Origin: Deefgea tanakiae
GTDB lineage: Bacteria; Pseudomonadota; Gammaproteobacteria; Burkholderiales; Chitinibacteraceae
Length of the DNA: 64,000 bases
Assembly: GCF_019665765.1 (NCBI RefSeq)
Contig: NZ_CP081150.1
Span: 3,100,001-3,164,000, forward strand
Direction of reading: 5' to 3'
In this document: piece by piece, positions 42,525 to 52,428 of the stretch
How the letters are laid out: the number at the start of each line of letters is the position of its first letter
Position numbering within the stretch: the first letter of the stretch is position 1
Notes under the pieces: model-generated
The model's input: only the letters and a program-made list of their open reading frames with translations
Told to the model about the DNA's origin: nothing
Database searches by the model: none
Position numbers and translations under genes: made by a program

Positions 42525-44891
42525 ATGTCTGATGATTTGCTCGACCCCGTAGAAACGCCGATTGAACCGATTGCGCTAAGCCCCAGTGGGCCAAGTCGCT
42601 TTATTGAAACGCAAGTCTCGACAGTACCCGATGATGGTGAGTCGGTACAGCTAGGGCTTTACGCAGAGAAGAGCTATCTCGAATACGCAATGAGCGTAGT
42701 AAAAAGCCGTGCTTTGCCGCAAATCGAAGACGGGCAAAAGCCTGTGCAACGGCGGATTTTATACGCGATGCACGAGCTGGGTTTAAGCTCGACGGCCAAA
42801 CCAATGAAATCAGCGCGGATTGTCGGTGACGTATTGGGTAAATACCATCCCCACGGCGATCAATCGGCCTACGATGCGCTGGTGCGGATTGCGCAAGATT
42901 TCTCGCTGCGTTATCCATTGATCGATGGCCACGGTAATTTTGGTTCACGCGATGGTGACGGCGCTGCGGCATATCGTTACACCGAGGCGCGTTTAACGCC
43001 GGTGGCCGATTTGCTACTGGGCGAGCTGGACAAAGGCACCACTGATTTCACGCCGAACTACGACGGCGCGTTCCAAGAGCCAGTCTTGCTACCAGCGCGT
43101 TTGCCGATGTTGCTGCTCAATGGCGCATCGGGAATTGCCGTCGGCATGGCGACTGAAATGCCGTCGCATAATTTAGGCGAAGTCGCTGATGCCAGTATCG
43201 CGCTGATTCGCAATCCAAAATTAAGCACGGCTGAATTACTGACTTATATCCAAGGCCCCGATTTGCCGGGCGGCGGTCAAATTATTTCGTCGCATAAAGA
43301 CATCGCCACCGCCTACGAAAATGGTCGCGGCAGTTTGAAAGTACGTGCGCGTTGGGAAAAAGAAGAACTCGCCCGCGGTCAGTGGCAAATGATCGTCACC
43401 GAATTGCCGCATGGCACATCGAGCCAAAAAGTACTCGAAGAAATCGAAGAACTCACCAACCCGAAAGTGAAGAAGGGTAAAAAAGCACTGACACAAGATC
43501 AAGTGCAAACCAAACAATTGATCCTCAGCGTACTTGATCGGGTGCGCGATGAGTCAGGCAAAGATAAATCAGTTCGCTTGGTCTTTGAACCAAAATCATC
43601 ACGGCAAAGCTCAGATGATTTGATGAATCTACTGCTGGCACACACCAGCCTAGAGAGTAGCTTATCGATCAATATCGTCACTATTGGTCGCGATGGGCGC
43701 CCGGGGCAAAAAACGCTGCGTGATTTGATTGCCGAGTGGATCGACTTCCGCTTTGTCACCGTCACGCGCCGTTGCCAGCATCGTCTCGGTCAAGTCGACG
43801 ATAGGATTCATATCCTCGAAGGCCGCTTGCTGGTTCTACTAAATATCGACGAAGTCATTCGTATCATCCGTCATTCGGATGAACCGAAATCGGCATTGAT
43901 GGAAGCGTTTAATTTATCAGAACGCCAAGCTGAAGACATTCTTGAAATTCGACTACGCCAATTAGCGCGCCTTGAAGGCATTAAGATTGAGCAAGAATTA
44001 ACGGCTTTGCGTACCGAAAAAGCCGAGTTAGAAAACTTGCTCGCCAATCCTGCCGCAATGCAAAAGCAAATTATCAAAGAAATCGACGCCGATAAAAAGA
44101 AATACGCCGATCCACGCCGCACCTTGATCGAACAAGCCGAGCGCGCCGTAGCCGAAATCGCGGTGGTCGATGAGCCAGTAACGATTATCCTGTCAGAAAA
44201 AGGTTGGTTGCGTGCCCGCCAAGGTCATGGCCTTGATTTGCAAAGCCTGACCTTCAAAGATGGCGATAGCCAATTGGCGGCGATTGAATGCCGCACGGTC
44301 GATCAAATTGCACTGTTTGGTAGTGATGGTCGCGTCTATTCGATTCAAGCCTCCGTCGTTCCTGGCGGGCGTGGCGATGGTGTTCCGGTGACAACCCTAG
44401 TCGATTTGGTCGCCAAAACACGTATTACACAAATGTTAGCGGCGAAAATGGGCGAATGGTTGGTGATCGCTAATTCAAGTGGTTACGGTTTTGCTTGCCA
44501 ATTTGATAATCTGCTCAGCCGACAAAAAGCGGGTAAAGCGTTCTTGACGCTTGAAGAGGACGAGAAACTACTACGCGTAACGACATTTGTTCCACGTGAA
44601 ACATCGATTGTCGCGTGTCTATCTAGCGCGGGTAAATTGCATTTGTTCCCGTACAGCGAATTCAAGCAACTCACCGGAGGTGGCCGTGGCGTCATTACGA
44701 TGGCGCTGGACGACAAAGATCAGCTCGGTGCGATCACGATTTGCGATGGCATTACGCTCACGATTAATGTCGTCAACCGTGGCAAAGCGGTTGAGTGGGT
44801 GCTGAACGAAAACGAAATGGCACCGTATATCGGCAAACGCGCTCGCAAAGGCAAGCCGATTAGCAGTGCATTTAAGTTTCCTGGATTTTAA
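42525..44891 (+). CDS. parC: DNA topoisomerase IV subunit A
   Basis: 788 residues. The winged-helix catalytic region holds [29 protein letters not shown], and the active-site tyrosine is Y152 in [11 protein letters not shown] coiled-coil region and C-terminal beta-propeller blades follow. In the quinolone region, positions equivalent to E. coli S80/E84 are Q113/D117, which I take to be the normal betaproteobacterial form. It works with ParE (2817-844). A parS-like site lies inside the coding region near the 3' end (44588). Single-gene start with its own promoter region. Confidence 0.96.
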   Translation: MSDDLLDPVETPIEPIALSPSGPSRFIETQVSTVPDDGESVQLGLYAEKSYLEYAMSVVKSRALPQIEDGQKPVQRRILYAMHELGLSSTAKPMKSARIVGDVLGKYHPHGDQSAYDALVRIAQDFSLRYPLIDGHGNFGSRDGDGAAAYRYTEARLTPVADLLLGELDKGTTDFTPNYDGAFQEPVLLPARLPMLLLNGASGIAVGMATEMPSHNLGEVADASIALIRNPKLSTAELLTYIQGPDLPGGGQIISSHKDIATAYENGRGSLKVRARWEKEELARGQWQMIVTELPHGTSSQKVLEEIEELTNPKVKKGKKALTQDQVQTKQLILSVLDRVRDESGKDKSVRLVFEPKSSRQSSDDLMNLLLAHTSLESSLSINIVTIGRDGRPGQKTLRDLIAEWIDFRFVTVTRRCQHRLGQVDDRIHILEGRLLVLLNIDEVIRIIRHSDEPKSALMEAFNLSERQAEDILEIRLRQLARLEGIKIEQELTALRTEKAELENLLANPAAMQKQIIKEIDADKKKYADPRRTLIEQAERAVAEIAVVDEPVTIILSEKGWLRARQGHGLDLQSLTFKDGDSQLAAIECRTVDQIALFGSDGRVYSIQASVVPGGRGDGVPVTTLVDLVAKTRITQMLAAKMGEWLVIANSSGYGFACQFDNLLSRQKAGKAFLTLEEDEKLLRVTTFVPRETSIVACLSSAGKLHLFPYSEFKQLTGGGRGVITMALDDKDQLGAITICDGITLTINVVNRGKAVEWVLNENEMAPYIGKRARKGKPISSAFKFPGF
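44588..44603. promoter_or_regulatory. parS-like ParB binding site inside parC (15/16)
   Basis: TGTTCCACGTGAAACA differs from the parS consensus only at the fifth base. It lies within the parC reading frame, encoding FVPRET, which is compatible with coding constraint. It is 2.4 kb from the perfect site at 46981. Confidence 0.75.
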
Positions 44892-44957
44892 TGAGTGAGG
44901 CGAAAGGCGTTAGGAGTGAGGTGTAAAACCACTTCACTTCCATCAATAAGGTCAGCG

Positions 44958-45512
44958 ATGAATTTACCCTTGCATTTACAAACCTACTGGCAGCAGCTCG
45001 GCATTGCGCCTGAAGTCTTGCAGCATAAAGCCTTGTGCGTTTTTGAGGAGGCGACCGAGCTGGTCGATGTCGAGGCCGCAATTGACGGCCGCGTTTGGCA
45101 GCTGACGCCTGCCGCGGCGCAAGCGTGGTGCTCGATGCAAGCGGCCGCTTTCAGCGATGGAATTGATTTAAAAATCGCCTCGGCGTATCGCGCTAGCTCG
45201 CGGCAAGTTGAGCTGATTCAGAACAAAATCGATGCTGGCATTGGCATCGACGATATTCTGCAAGTGCTCGCACCGCCCGGTTGCAGCGAGCATCATACAG
45301 GTAGGGCGGTGGATATTTTTACGCCGGGTGGCCCAGTGGTGACTGAAGCATTTGAAACGACGGCGGCATTTACATGGCTGCAACAGCACGCTCATGAGTT
45401 TGGTTTTACGCTTTCATTCCCACGCGATAATCCATTTGGCTATGTGTACGAGCCGTGGCACTGGTGTTTTCAGTCGACTGACGCAATGCAGCATCTAGGG
45501 GATATACGGTAG
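44958..45512 (+). CDS. VanY-type D-alanyl-D-alanine carboxypeptidase (M15B)
   Basis: 184 residues: IASAYRASSRQVEL, the zinc site SEHHTGRAVDIFTPGG and the second ligand region YVYEPWHWCF. These are the M15B signatures of peptidoglycan D,D-carboxypeptidases. There is no signal peptide with the ATG at 44958 (MNLPLHLQTYW), which is unusual for a cell-wall enzyme; an upstream in-frame start at 44895 does not add one. Export or a cytosolic role in wall recycling cannot be decided. It follows parC by 66 bases. Confidence 0.88.
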   Translation: MNLPLHLQTYWQQLGIAPEVLQHKALCVFEEATELVDVEAAIDGRVWQLTPAAAQAWCSMQAAAFSDGIDLKIASAYRASSRQVELIQNKIDAGIGIDDILQVLAPPGCSEHHTGRAVDIFTPGGPVVTEAFETTAAFTWLQQHAHEFGFTLSFPRDNPFGYVYEPWHWCFQSTDAMQHLGDIR

Positions 45513-45601
45513 TTCAGTTTAAGCAAAATGTTACGATATTGGTATTAAGCGCATCGAAGAACGAGATTTCCCCGTCCAAGCGCTAAAGCGATGACACGAT
45601 C

Positions 45602-45775
45602 ATGACCTACGCCATTCACCCTGTGTGGAGCACCACCAACCAGCCGCAATCGATGCGATATGGGCTGTATAAAATCAGCCCAGACGGCGAACAAGAAATC
45701 GCCCAAGCGGCGCGCTTAGAATCAGTTGAAGCACTGCGCCAACACTTATTGCACCCACAGCACACCACAAAATAA
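45602..45775 (+). CDS. Small hypothetical protein (57 aa)
   Basis: 57 codons, MTYAIHPVWSTTNQPQSMRYGLYKI, with good coding character and a terminator overlapping the stop. I do not recognise a family. The ribosome binding site is weak. It looks real because the perfect hairpin at 45774 immediately follows. Confidence 0.5.
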   Translation: MTYAIHPVWSTTNQPQSMRYGLYKISPDGEQEIAQAARLESVEALRQHLLHPQHTTK

Positions 45776-45800
45776 AAGAGCACGGATCCGTGCTCTTTTT
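45774..45800. terminator. Bidirectional hairpin terminator
   Basis: Palindrome AAAAGAGCACGGATCCGTGCTCTTTT, with T runs on both strands. It serves the small plus-strand gene and the DUF1993 gene that ends at 45819 on the minus strand. Confidence 0.93.
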
Positions 45801-45818
45801 CCCTTCTGACCGCTGAAT

Positions 45819-46319
45819 TTACATCGCGCCGATAAAATCACTTTTACCCACATCAACCCCATTGCTACGCAAAATCGCGTAGGCCGTAGAGAGATGAAAG
45901 TAGAGATTCGGCTGCACAAACGATAGCAAATAAAACTCGGCCGTCATTGGCTTATCTAGCATAAACGGCAGCGTGATAGTTTTCTTCTCCGCATCAACAA
46001 AAGCCGCCTGCGGTAAAGAACTCACAAATCGCAAGGTTGCCGCGATGCGTGACTGCAACTCAGCGAATGTTTTCTCATTGTCTTCATGCTTCGGTGCTTG
46101 CGTACCCGATAATCTTGCCACGGCAAATTTAGCGTTATCGCAGACGATTTGCACTTGCTTGGTCAAATTATACATATCCGGCGCAAGGCGCAGACCCAGC
46201 ATGGTTTCGTCATTGATTTGTTTCGTTGCAGCGTACTCAGCGGCTTTATCCAGAATGTGGGTTAGCTGCTTTAGTGCGCGAGTATAAACAGGAACGGTGA
46301 GCTGGTAATAATCGAACAT
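45819..46319 (-). CDS. DUF1993 family protein
   Basis: 166 residues from ATG 46319 (MFDYYQLTVPVYTRALKQL). It is all-helical with LGLRLAPDMYNLTKQVQIVCDNAKFAVARLSG and the C-terminal FYLLSFVQPNLYFHLSTAYAILRSNGV, typical of DUF1993 (a DinB-like four-helix fold). Function is unknown. ATG 46334 is an alternative start. Confidence 0.85.
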   Translation of the reverse strand: MFDYYQLTVPVYTRALKQLTHILDKAAEYAATKQINDETMLGLRLAPDMYNLTKQVQIVCDNAKFAVARLSGTQAPKHEDNEKTFAELQSRIAATLRFVSSLPQAAFVDAEKKTITLPFMLDKPMTAEFYLLSFVQPNLYFHLSTAYAILRSNGVDVGKSDFIGAM

Positions 46320-46372
46320 GACATTTCCTTGCAATGGGGAAGGGAAGCAACAGACCTTAACAGCATTGCTCC

Positions 46373-46951
46373 TTAATTGTAGATATTCAAGTGCTCTAAA
46401 GTTTCAACCGCACCACGCCACATCGCTTGATGACGTATCTGATCGCAGAGCTTTATAGCCAATGCCTGCGGCTCAATACTCGTCGTATCAATGTCAAGAT
46501 CATACGTCATGTCTTGATGAACAATTGGCGCTTGCCATTCGACCAAACCTATCGCCCGATCACCACGTGCTTGTTCACGTGCCTGCGCGACTTCAATATC
46601 ACATTGAACGCCAATGAGCGCCACCGAGTAACCTGCCAGCTCAGTCAGCAATTCGCGTTTTTCATTGCGATCACACCACGCATTATCAATCAGCAAATGG
46701 CAACCCGCTTGCAACAAGGCGGGCAAGCAATAATGATAGCCTCGCACTAAGCTCGGCCAATCGTAGCCCGCGCGCGTGATTGTTTTGCCTTGTTTCATGA
46801 GCTGCAAATCAGTTTCAGGCAGAGCATACAAAATACTGTCGATACTAAAGTTCAGGTATTGCTGCGGCAGCAATTCTTGCAGCGCTTTGGCGATACTGGT
46901 TTTGCCTGAACTGCTGGTGCCGTTCAAGATGATGACTTGCGGTAAAGACAT
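46373..46951 (-). CDS. Chloramphenicol phosphotransferase-like P-loop kinase
   Basis: 192 residues with Walker A ILNGTSSSGKTSIAKAL. The segments LNFSIDSILYALP, HLLIDNAWCDRNEKRELL and QAREQARGDRAIGLVEWQAPIVHQDMTYDLDIDTT follow the CPT family order. In streptomycetes this enzyme phosphorylates chloramphenicol, but most relatives have unknown small-molecule substrates. Its ATG is 29 bases from the perfect parS site. Confidence 0.85.
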   Translation of the reverse strand: MSLPQVIILNGTSSSGKTSIAKALQELLPQQYLNFSIDSILYALPETDLQLMKQGKTITRAGYDWPSLVRGYHYCLPALLQAGCHLLIDNAWCDRNEKRELLTELAGYSVALIGVQCDIEVAQAREQARGDRAIGLVEWQAPIVHQDMTYDLDIDTTSIEPQALAIKLCDQIRHQAMWRGAVETLEHLNIYN

Positions 46952-46980
46952 AGGGGAAATCCAAACAGGAGCGATAGATG

Positions 46981-46996
46981 TGTTTCACGTGAAACA
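46981..46996. promoter_or_regulatory. parS site, perfect consensus
   Basis: TGTTTCACGTGAAACA, the exact ParB recognition palindrome, in the gap between the CPT-like gene and the thiD stop. Confidence 0.93.
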
Positions 46997-47006
46997 CATC
47001 GCTCGA

Positions 47007-47888
47007 TTATTGCAATTTGGCTGGCGGCTCAAACTCTGCGGCCGCAGCGGCGGTCGCGATTTCTTCGGCAATTTCTTCTTCAGTGCTGCGCGCCCAAAAC
47101 AAACGGTCAGGAATAAACTGGCCCATTCCCGGACGAAATGCTTGCGAAAGCGCTTGCCACGTATAGTCTTGCGCATCACGAACCGCATCAGCAATCTCGA
47201 CACCATTGGCCAGCGCGCCCGCAATAGCCGAAGCCAACGTTGCCCCCGCGCCGTGATAGCTACCGGGCAGTCGTTCCCATTGATCCGTCCGCACGCGGCC
47301 TAAGCGGCTATACAGCGTGTTAACGACCTTAGGCGTTTTTTCATGCGTGCCGGCAATCAGCACATACTCGCAGCCACATTCCAAAATGCGCTGCGCTGCG
47401 GCATCGAGCGGAATTTCTTCTTGTTCATCAGGATCGTCTGACGCCAGCAAACGGGCTTCAGTGTGGTTTGGCGTAACGATTAGCGTGTGCGGGATCAGTA
47501 ATTCACGCATCGCCGAAATCAATTCCTCATTCGACAATTCTTCGCCGCGACCCATACTAAATACGGGTTCCAAAATCAATGGGATATCAGGATAGTCAGA
47601 CGCAATCTCAGCAATCACGGCCAGATTTTCGACGCTGCCGACCATGCCGACTTTAATCGCGTCGATTTTGATGTCTTCTAAAATAAAGCGCGCTTGCTCA
47701 TCGACAATTTCAGAGTCGACGGCGTGAAATTCTTGTACCCCAGCACTATCTTGCACCGTCATTGCGGTCACAATCGGGAGCGTGTGGCAGCCTAGCGAGG
47801 CAAGGGTCAATATATCGGCCATTAAACCCGCGCCGCCCGAAGGATCGTTGGCGGCAAAAACCAGCACGGTGGGTGGAGTTGGATTCAT
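47007..47888 (-). CDS. thiD: Hydroxymethylpyrimidine (phosphate) kinase
   Basis: 293 residues, ribokinase fold. It phosphorylates HMP and HMP-P for thiamine synthesis. Seen: [43 protein letters not shown], and a nucleotide/anion-hole segment. The last is [21 protein letters not shown], where most ThiD have G-[TS]-G-C-T; a histidine/glycine variant replaces the cysteine. ATG 47888 ([10 protein letters not shown]) is preferred to GTG 47894. It is divergent from rubredoxin. Confidence 0.92.
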   Translation of the reverse strand: MNPTPPTVLVFAANDPSGGAGLMADILTLASLGCHTLPIVTAMTVQDSAGVQEFHAVDSEIVDEQARFILEDIKIDAIKVGMVGSVENLAVIAEIASDYPDIPLILEPVFSMGRGEELSNEELISAMRELLIPHTLIVTPNHTEARLLASDDPDEQEEIPLDAAAQRILECGCEYVLIAGTHEKTPKVVNTLYSRLGRVRTDQWERLPGSYHGAGATLASAIAGALANGVEIADAVRDAQDYTWQALSQAFRPGMGQFIPDRLFWARSTEEEIAEEIATAAAAAEFEPPAKLQ

Positions 47889-47951
47889 AAGCACAGATTT
47901 TCTTTGTTCGGTAAAATTAGAATTCTAAACCACTCTGAGCGACTTATCCCG

Positions 47952-48116
47952 ATGAAAAAATATATGTGCCTAATCTGTGCGTTTATTTACGACGAAGCCG
48001 AAGGCCACCCCGAAGATGGCATCGCCGCAGGCACCAAATGGGAAGACGTTCCCATGAACTGGACTTGCCCCGATTGCGGCGCGCGCAAAGAAGATTTTGA
48101 GATGGTGCAAATTTAA
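47952..48116 (+). CDS. Rubredoxin
   Basis: 54 residues with both iron-binding pairs, [14 protein letters not shown] and [15 protein letters not shown] small electron carrier of normal length. It is the first of a plus-strand gene run, with the M48 peptidase gene 27 bases on. ATG 47952 is chosen because the frame upstream is not conserved. Confidence 0.95.
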   Translation: MKKYMCLICAFIYDEAEGHPEDGIAAGTKWEDVPMNWTCPDCGARKEDFEMVQI

Positions 48117-48143
48117 ATTAGAACACCCACGCAAGGAATTGCT

Positions 48144-49028
48144 ATGAAGCGTTTATTATTGAGTGCTCTGCTCGCCACCTTGCTCGTAGGTTGTCAGCAG
48201 GTGAATACCACCAGCGGCGGCACCGTCGGCGCAACTCGCAAGCAAAGCATGCTGCTGTCGAGTGAACAAGTCGATCAAATGGCCGCTACTAGCTATTCCG
48301 ACACCATTAAAAAAGCCAATCAACAAGGCAAACTACTCCCCGATAATGACCCTACCGTGCGCCGAGTACGCGTCATTGCCGACAAACTCATCCCGCAAAC
48401 CATTGTTTTTCGCCCTGATGCGGCCAAATGGCAATGGGAAGTCAACGTCGAAAAAAGCCCAGAACTGAACGCCTATTGCATGCCGGGCGGCAAAATCATG
48501 TTTTACACCGGCATTATTGATCGACTCAAACTCACTGACGATGAAATCGCTCAAATCATGGGACATGAAATCGCCCATGCCTTGCGTGAACACGGCCGCG
48601 AGCGCATGAGCTCCGAGTACGGCAAAGCCATTGCGATGCAAGGCGGTATGCAATTGCTATCGATTGCAACCGGTGGCAAATACGATGCGTATCAGGATTT
48701 GGCGGGCGGCGGACTCAATGCCTTGGTCGATGTGACCTACTCATTGCCCAATAGCCGTACTCACGAATCCGAAGCCGATTTAATCGGCCTTGAGCTTGCC
48801 GCGCGCGCAGGCTACAACCCCAATGCCGCAGTGAGTTTATGGCAGAAAATGGCAGCCCAAGGCGGTGGTAGCGGGCCTGAATTTATGTCGACCCATCCAT
48901 CGAGCAATACGCGGATTGCAGAGCTGCAAGCCAAAGTGCCAGTAGTGATGCCGCTCTATGAAGCCGCTAAAGCAAAACCAGCCACGAGTCTTGCGCCGAA
49001 AAAAAGTAATAAAACCAAATCTAAATAA
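48144..49028 (+). CDS. M48 family metallopeptidase, lipoprotein
   Basis: 294 residues. A lipoprotein signal peptide (LLSALLATLLVGC) is followed by a peptidase with MGHEIAHALREHGRERMS (HExxH) and the third ligand region HESEADLIGLELAARAGYNP. It resembles LoiP/YcaL-type outer-membrane quality-control peptidases. The lysine-rich tail (KPATSLAPKKSNKTKSK) is unusual but simple. Confidence 0.92.
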   Translation: MKRLLLSALLATLLVGCQQVNTTSGGTVGATRKQSMLLSSEQVDQMAATSYSDTIKKANQQGKLLPDNDPTVRRVRVIADKLIPQTIVFRPDAAKWQWEVNVEKSPELNAYCMPGGKIMFYTGIIDRLKLTDDEIAQIMGHEIAHALREHGRERMSSEYGKAIAMQGGMQLLSIATGGKYDAYQDLAGGGLNALVDVTYSLPNSRTHESEADLIGLELAARAGYNPNAAVSLWQKMAAQGGGSGPEFMSTHPSSNTRIAELQAKVPVVMPLYEAAKAKPATSLAPKKSNKTKSK

Positions 49029-49145
49029 AGAGTAAAAGTATGGCGGTTTGTGCAACATCAGCGTGCAGCAACCGCCGCTTGCTTACAATGGGTCTTGATT
49101 GCTTATTCACCACGTTGAAAAACGCAGATTAAAAAAGGAAAGACC

Positions 49146-49568
49146 ATGTTGTGGATTAAATCGTTACACCTGATATTTGTGATTAGCTGGTTTGCGGGGC
49201 TGTTTTATCTGCCACGCATTTTCGTTAATCTAGCGATGGCGACGGAACCTGCAGAACTGGCGCGGCTCAATTTAATGGCGCATAAACTCTATCGATTTAT
49301 GACGCCGATTGGCATCTTGGCACTGATTTTTGGCGTGTGGATGTGGAGCTACTATGCTTTTTACCTCGGTGAAGGCTGGCGCTGGATGCATGTTAAACTC
49401 GGTTTAGTAGCTTCGTTAGTCATTTACCATGCATGGTGCCGACAAATTGTGCGTGATTTTGCCGCCGGAAAAAACACCCGCAGCCACGTGTGGTATCGCT
49501 TTTTTAATGAGTTCCCCGTGCTTGTTTTGTTCGCCACCGTAGTGTTGGTGATTGTAAAACCTTTTTAA
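49146..49568 (+). CDS. hemJ: HemJ protoporphyrinogen oxidase
   Basis: 140 residues with four transmembrane helices; a conserved His in LWIKSLHLIFVISWFAGLFYLPRIF and a second region WMHVKLGLVASLVIYHAWC (conserved His and Lys). It catalyses the oxidation of protoporphyrinogen IX in heme synthesis at the inner membrane. Length fits the family. It is followed by a lipoprotein gene 11 bases on. Confidence 0.9.
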   Translation: MLWIKSLHLIFVISWFAGLFYLPRIFVNLAMATEPAELARLNLMAHKLYRFMTPIGILALIFGVWMWSYYAFYLGEGWRWMHVKLGLVASLVIYHAWCRQIVRDFAAGKNTRSHVWYRFFNEFPVLVLFATVVLVIVKPF

Positions 49569-49579
49569 ATGGTCAAAAA

Positions 49580-49984
49580 ATGAAAGCCTTGTTGCCTGTT
49601 TTGTTGATTGCTTTACTCAGCGCCTGTGGCGAATCCTCAAGCACCTCCGCCGCGAGTGGCGAGCAATGTGGCGTCTACGCCATTGGCCCCAACCAAATTA
49701 AAGAAATCCTCAAAAGCCAACAAGCCGAACCGGCACCAGGGCGCACCGCAAAAGCGGATCTTCCCGCCGAATTTCCGCCAGAGCTACTCGACCCGCAAGG
49801 CTATTACCGTGGCATGGCGGTGTATTGCACCGTTGAAGAAGCTCGCAAAGCTTTGGTGGATCAAAAACACGCCGATTGGGGCGTGTATGAACTGACCAGT
49901 GATTGGGCCAGCAATGTGTATAAGGCCGATGATGGTGCCAATCACTTGAGCAAAAACGCCACCATCAAGCAGGCGGTGGAATAA
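49580..49984 (+). CDS. Hypothetical lipoprotein
   Basis: 134 residues with signal peptide and lipobox LLIALLSAC. The mature part is short and polar with two further cysteines (EQCGVYAIGPNQ; AVYCTVEEARKAL) that could form a disulfide. Family not recognised. Its stop overlaps the ATG of the CYTH gene by one base. Confidence 0.75.
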   Translation: MKALLPVLLIALLSACGESSSTSAASGEQCGVYAIGPNQIKEILKSQQAEPAPGRTAKADLPAEFPPELLDPQGYYRGMAVYCTVEEARKALVDQKHADWGVYELTSDWASNVYKADDGANHLSKNATIKQAVE

Positions 49985-50451
49985 TGGCGGTCGAGATTGA
50001 ACGCAAATTTCTCGTTGCCAGCGATGCATGGCGTGAGCAAATCAGCCATAGTACGCGCATTGCGCAAGGCTATTTGTGCACCGACCCAGAGCGCACGGTG
50101 CGCGTTCGTACCAAGGGCGAAGCGGCATTTTTAACCATCAAAGGCAAAAATGCTGGCATCAGTCGCGCCGAGTTTGAATACGCCATCCCCGTTGCCGATG
50201 CTTTGGCGATGCTGCAGCTCTGCCCGAATGTGCTGGATAAAACCCGCCATTTGGTCAACGTAGATGGCCACACTTTCGAAGTCGACGAATTCCACGGCGC
50301 GAATGCCGGACTCATCGTCGCCGAGTTGGAGCTAAGCAGCGAAGATGCGGCTTATCCACAGCCGGCATGGTTAGGCGCAGAGGTCTCAGGCGATACGCGC
50401 TACTACAACAGCGCGCTCTCGATTACACCGTTTAGCCAATGGGCAAAATGA
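49984..50451 (+). CDS. CYTH-domain triphosphatase-like protein
   Basis: 155 residues. The N-terminal EIERKF (ExExK) motif is diagnostic of CYTH tunnel enzymes. The basic/acidic strands follow (RTVRVRTKGEAAFLTIKG, EFEYAIP, KTRHLVNVDGHTFEVDEFHG, VAELELSSED). It is probably an inorganic triphosphatase; the partner CHAD domain is absent. Coupled to the gene before and to the GNAT gene after. Confidence 0.92.
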   Translation: MAVEIERKFLVASDAWREQISHSTRIAQGYLCTDPERTVRVRTKGEAAFLTIKGKNAGISRAEFEYAIPVADALAMLQLCPNVLDKTRHLVNVDGHTFEVDEFHGANAGLIVAELELSSEDAAYPQPAWLGAEVSGDTRYYNSALSITPFSQWAK

Positions 50452-50990
50452 GCGATTTTCCACGACTGGAAACGCAGCGCTTAGTTCTACGCGAAATCGT
50501 CGCTGCTGATGCAGCGGCGATTTTTTCTATTCATGGTGACGCGAATGTCATGCGCTATTTCGGCGCCGACCCGATGAGCGAACCAGACCAAGCCGTCGCT
50601 TTAATTGAAACATTTACTCGCTGGCGCGACGAGGAAAACTCGGGTATTCGCTGGGGCATTGAGCAAAATGGGCAACTGATCGGCACCTGTGGATTATTTC
50701 GCTGGAATCACGCGTGGCATAGCGCGATGGTCGGTTATGAATTAGCGCAATCGACTTGGGGGCAAGGATTTATGCAAGAAGCCTTAGTCTCAATTCTGTC
50801 ATATGGTTTTACCGCAATGGATTTAAACCGCATCGAAGCGCAAATTCACCCCAACAATACTGCATCGCTCAAACTGATGCCCAAGCTCGGATTTACCCAT
50901 GAAGGTCAATTACGTGAAGTCGGCTTTTGGGGCGGCCAGTTCCATGATTTTGTGCAGTTTGGTTTATTAAAACGGGAATTTGCGGGCTGA
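50448..50990 (+). CDS. GNAT N-acetyltransferase (RimJ/RimL type)
   Basis: 180 residues. The opening RLETQRLVLREIVAADAAAIF is typical of the RimJ/L branch; the acetyl-CoA region is VGYELAQSTWGQGFMQEAL, followed by NRIEAQIHPNNTASLKLMPKLGF. The substrate is unknown. ATG 50448 overlaps the CYTH stop (ATGA), indicating coupling; an ATG at 50439 is possible. Confidence 0.92.
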   Translation: MSDFPRLETQRLVLREIVAADAAAIFSIHGDANVMRYFGADPMSEPDQAVALIETFTRWRDEENSGIRWGIEQNGQLIGTCGLFRWNHAWHSAMVGYELAQSTWGQGFMQEALVSILSYGFTAMDLNRIEAQIHPNNTASLKLMPKLGFTHEGQLREVGFWGGQFHDFVQFGLLKREFAG

Positions 50991-51109
50991 CGCTCACCGC
51001 TTCATATTTCATGCCAGGCGACAAGTCGGCAGAAACAGACAGAATACTGCATGACTATGTATTTAATTGTAGCCTTTTTAAATCAAAGCCTAGCAAGCAA
51101 TACATCAAT

Positions 51110-51136
51110 AAAAAACCCGCCGAAGCGGGTTTTTTA
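51110..51136. terminator. Bidirectional terminator
   Basis: AAAAAACCCGC-CGAA-GCGGGTTTTTT, between the convergent GNAT and aroG genes, with T runs on both strands. Confidence 0.93.
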
Positions 51137-51161
51137 TTCTGCAGATAATCAGCCTAAACCA

Positions 51162-52229
51162 TTATTCCAAATGCGCCAGAGCGCGGCGTTGGGCTACGGC
51201 GTTGGCGAGATTCAGCAAGAGCTCTTCCGTCGTTTCCCAGCTAATGCAAGCATCGGTAATCGATTGACCGTAGGTTAATTCTTTACCCGAATTGTCGTCT
51301 TGGCGGCCTTCGACCAGATGGCTTTCGACCATCACGCCGAAAATCGCTTTATTGCCCGCAGCGACTTGGGTACAAGTGTCGTTGCACACGACCATTTGGC
51401 GACGGAAATCTTTGCTACTGTTGCCGTGGCTAAAGTCGATCATGATTTTTTGTGGCAAGCCCACCGCAGCCAAATCGGCGCTCGCTGCGCGAACATGCGT
51501 TTCATCATAATTCGGCGCTTTACCACCACGCAAGATCACGTGGCAATCTGGATTGCCGCCGGTAGCTACAATCGCTGAATGACCGTATTTGGTTACCGAC
51601 AAGAAATGATGCGGTTGACCGGCTGATTTGATCGCGTCAAATGCGATTTTCAAATTGCCATCGGTGCCGTTTTTGAAACCCACTGGGCAAGACAAACCCG
51701 ATGCCAATTCACGATGCACTTGCGATTCAGTCGTCCGTGCGCCAATTGCGCCCCAGCTCATCAAATCAGCCACATATTGCGGCGTGATCATATCGAGGAA
51801 TTCGCCCGCCGTTGGCAGGCCGATATTGTTTAAATCAACCAGCAATTTACGTGCGATACGCAAGCCTTCGTTGATGTTAAAGCTGCCGTTGAGGAATGGA
51901 TCGTTGATTAAACCTTTCCAGCCCACGGTGGTGCGTGGTTTTTCGAAATACACACGCATGACGATTTCGAGGCGATCTTTGTATTCTTCGCGCAATTTCA
52001 CCAAACGGTGACCGTATTCGATGGCCGATTTAGTGTCATGAATTGAGCATGGGCCGATGATAACCAATAGACGGTCGTCTTGGTCGTTGAGCATGCGGTG
52101 AATCGCTTGGCGGGTTTCAAACACCGCCGTCGACGCGAGTTCATTAACTGGATATTTCTCAATCACCGCGACTGGCGGCAAGAGTTCTTTAATTTCGCGG
52201 ATACGGACGTCGTCGGTTTGATATTGCAT
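51162..52229 (-). CDS. aroG: DAHP synthase, class I (AroG type)
   Basis: 355 residues. It makes DAHP from PEP and erythrose 4-phosphate, the first step of the shikimate pathway. Seen: VIIGPCSIHDTKSAIEYG, MRVYFEKPRTTVGWKGLINDP, GARTTESQVHRELASGLS, VGFKNGTDGN, ILRGG, DFSHGNSSKD, VMVESHLVEGRQ. ATG 52229 has AGGGAAG in front and is chosen; the upstream GTG/ATG reading (to 52262) is not conserved. The subtype (Phe, Tyr or Trp sensitive) cannot be set by eye. Confidence 0.95.
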   Translation of the reverse strand: MQYQTDDVRIREIKELLPPVAVIEKYPVNELASTAVFETRQAIHRMLNDQDDRLLVIIGPCSIHDTKSAIEYGHRLVKLREEYKDRLEIVMRVYFEKPRTTVGWKGLINDPFLNGSFNINEGLRIARKLLVDLNNIGLPTAGEFLDMITPQYVADLMSWGAIGARTTESQVHRELASGLSCPVGFKNGTDGNLKIAFDAIKSAGQPHHFLSVTKYGHSAIVATGGNPDCHVILRGGKAPNYDETHVRAASADLAAVGLPQKIMIDFSHGNSSKDFRRQMVVCNDTCTQVAAGNKAIFGVMVESHLVEGRQDDNSGKELTYGQSITDACISWETTEELLLNLANAVAQRRALAHLE

Positions 52230-52428
52230 AATCTTCCCTGCCAGCGGCTGGCCTTGCGGCATTTATTCTTCGAAAGGAAGAGATTAGCGACAAATGCGTG
52301 CCAATTCAAGGAATTCCCCGCTACAAACGAGCAAATGCCGCGAAAAAGCAGATTTTAATGGCGCCAAAGCGCCAATTGCTTTGAATGAGAAAGAGATTTA
52401 CTGAAAAGGGATTCAATTGCGCGAAGAA

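Noticed and set aside
46776-47303. 175-residue plus-strand frame across the perfect parS
   Set aside because: Antisense to thiD and the CPT-like gene and merely reads through the palindrome.
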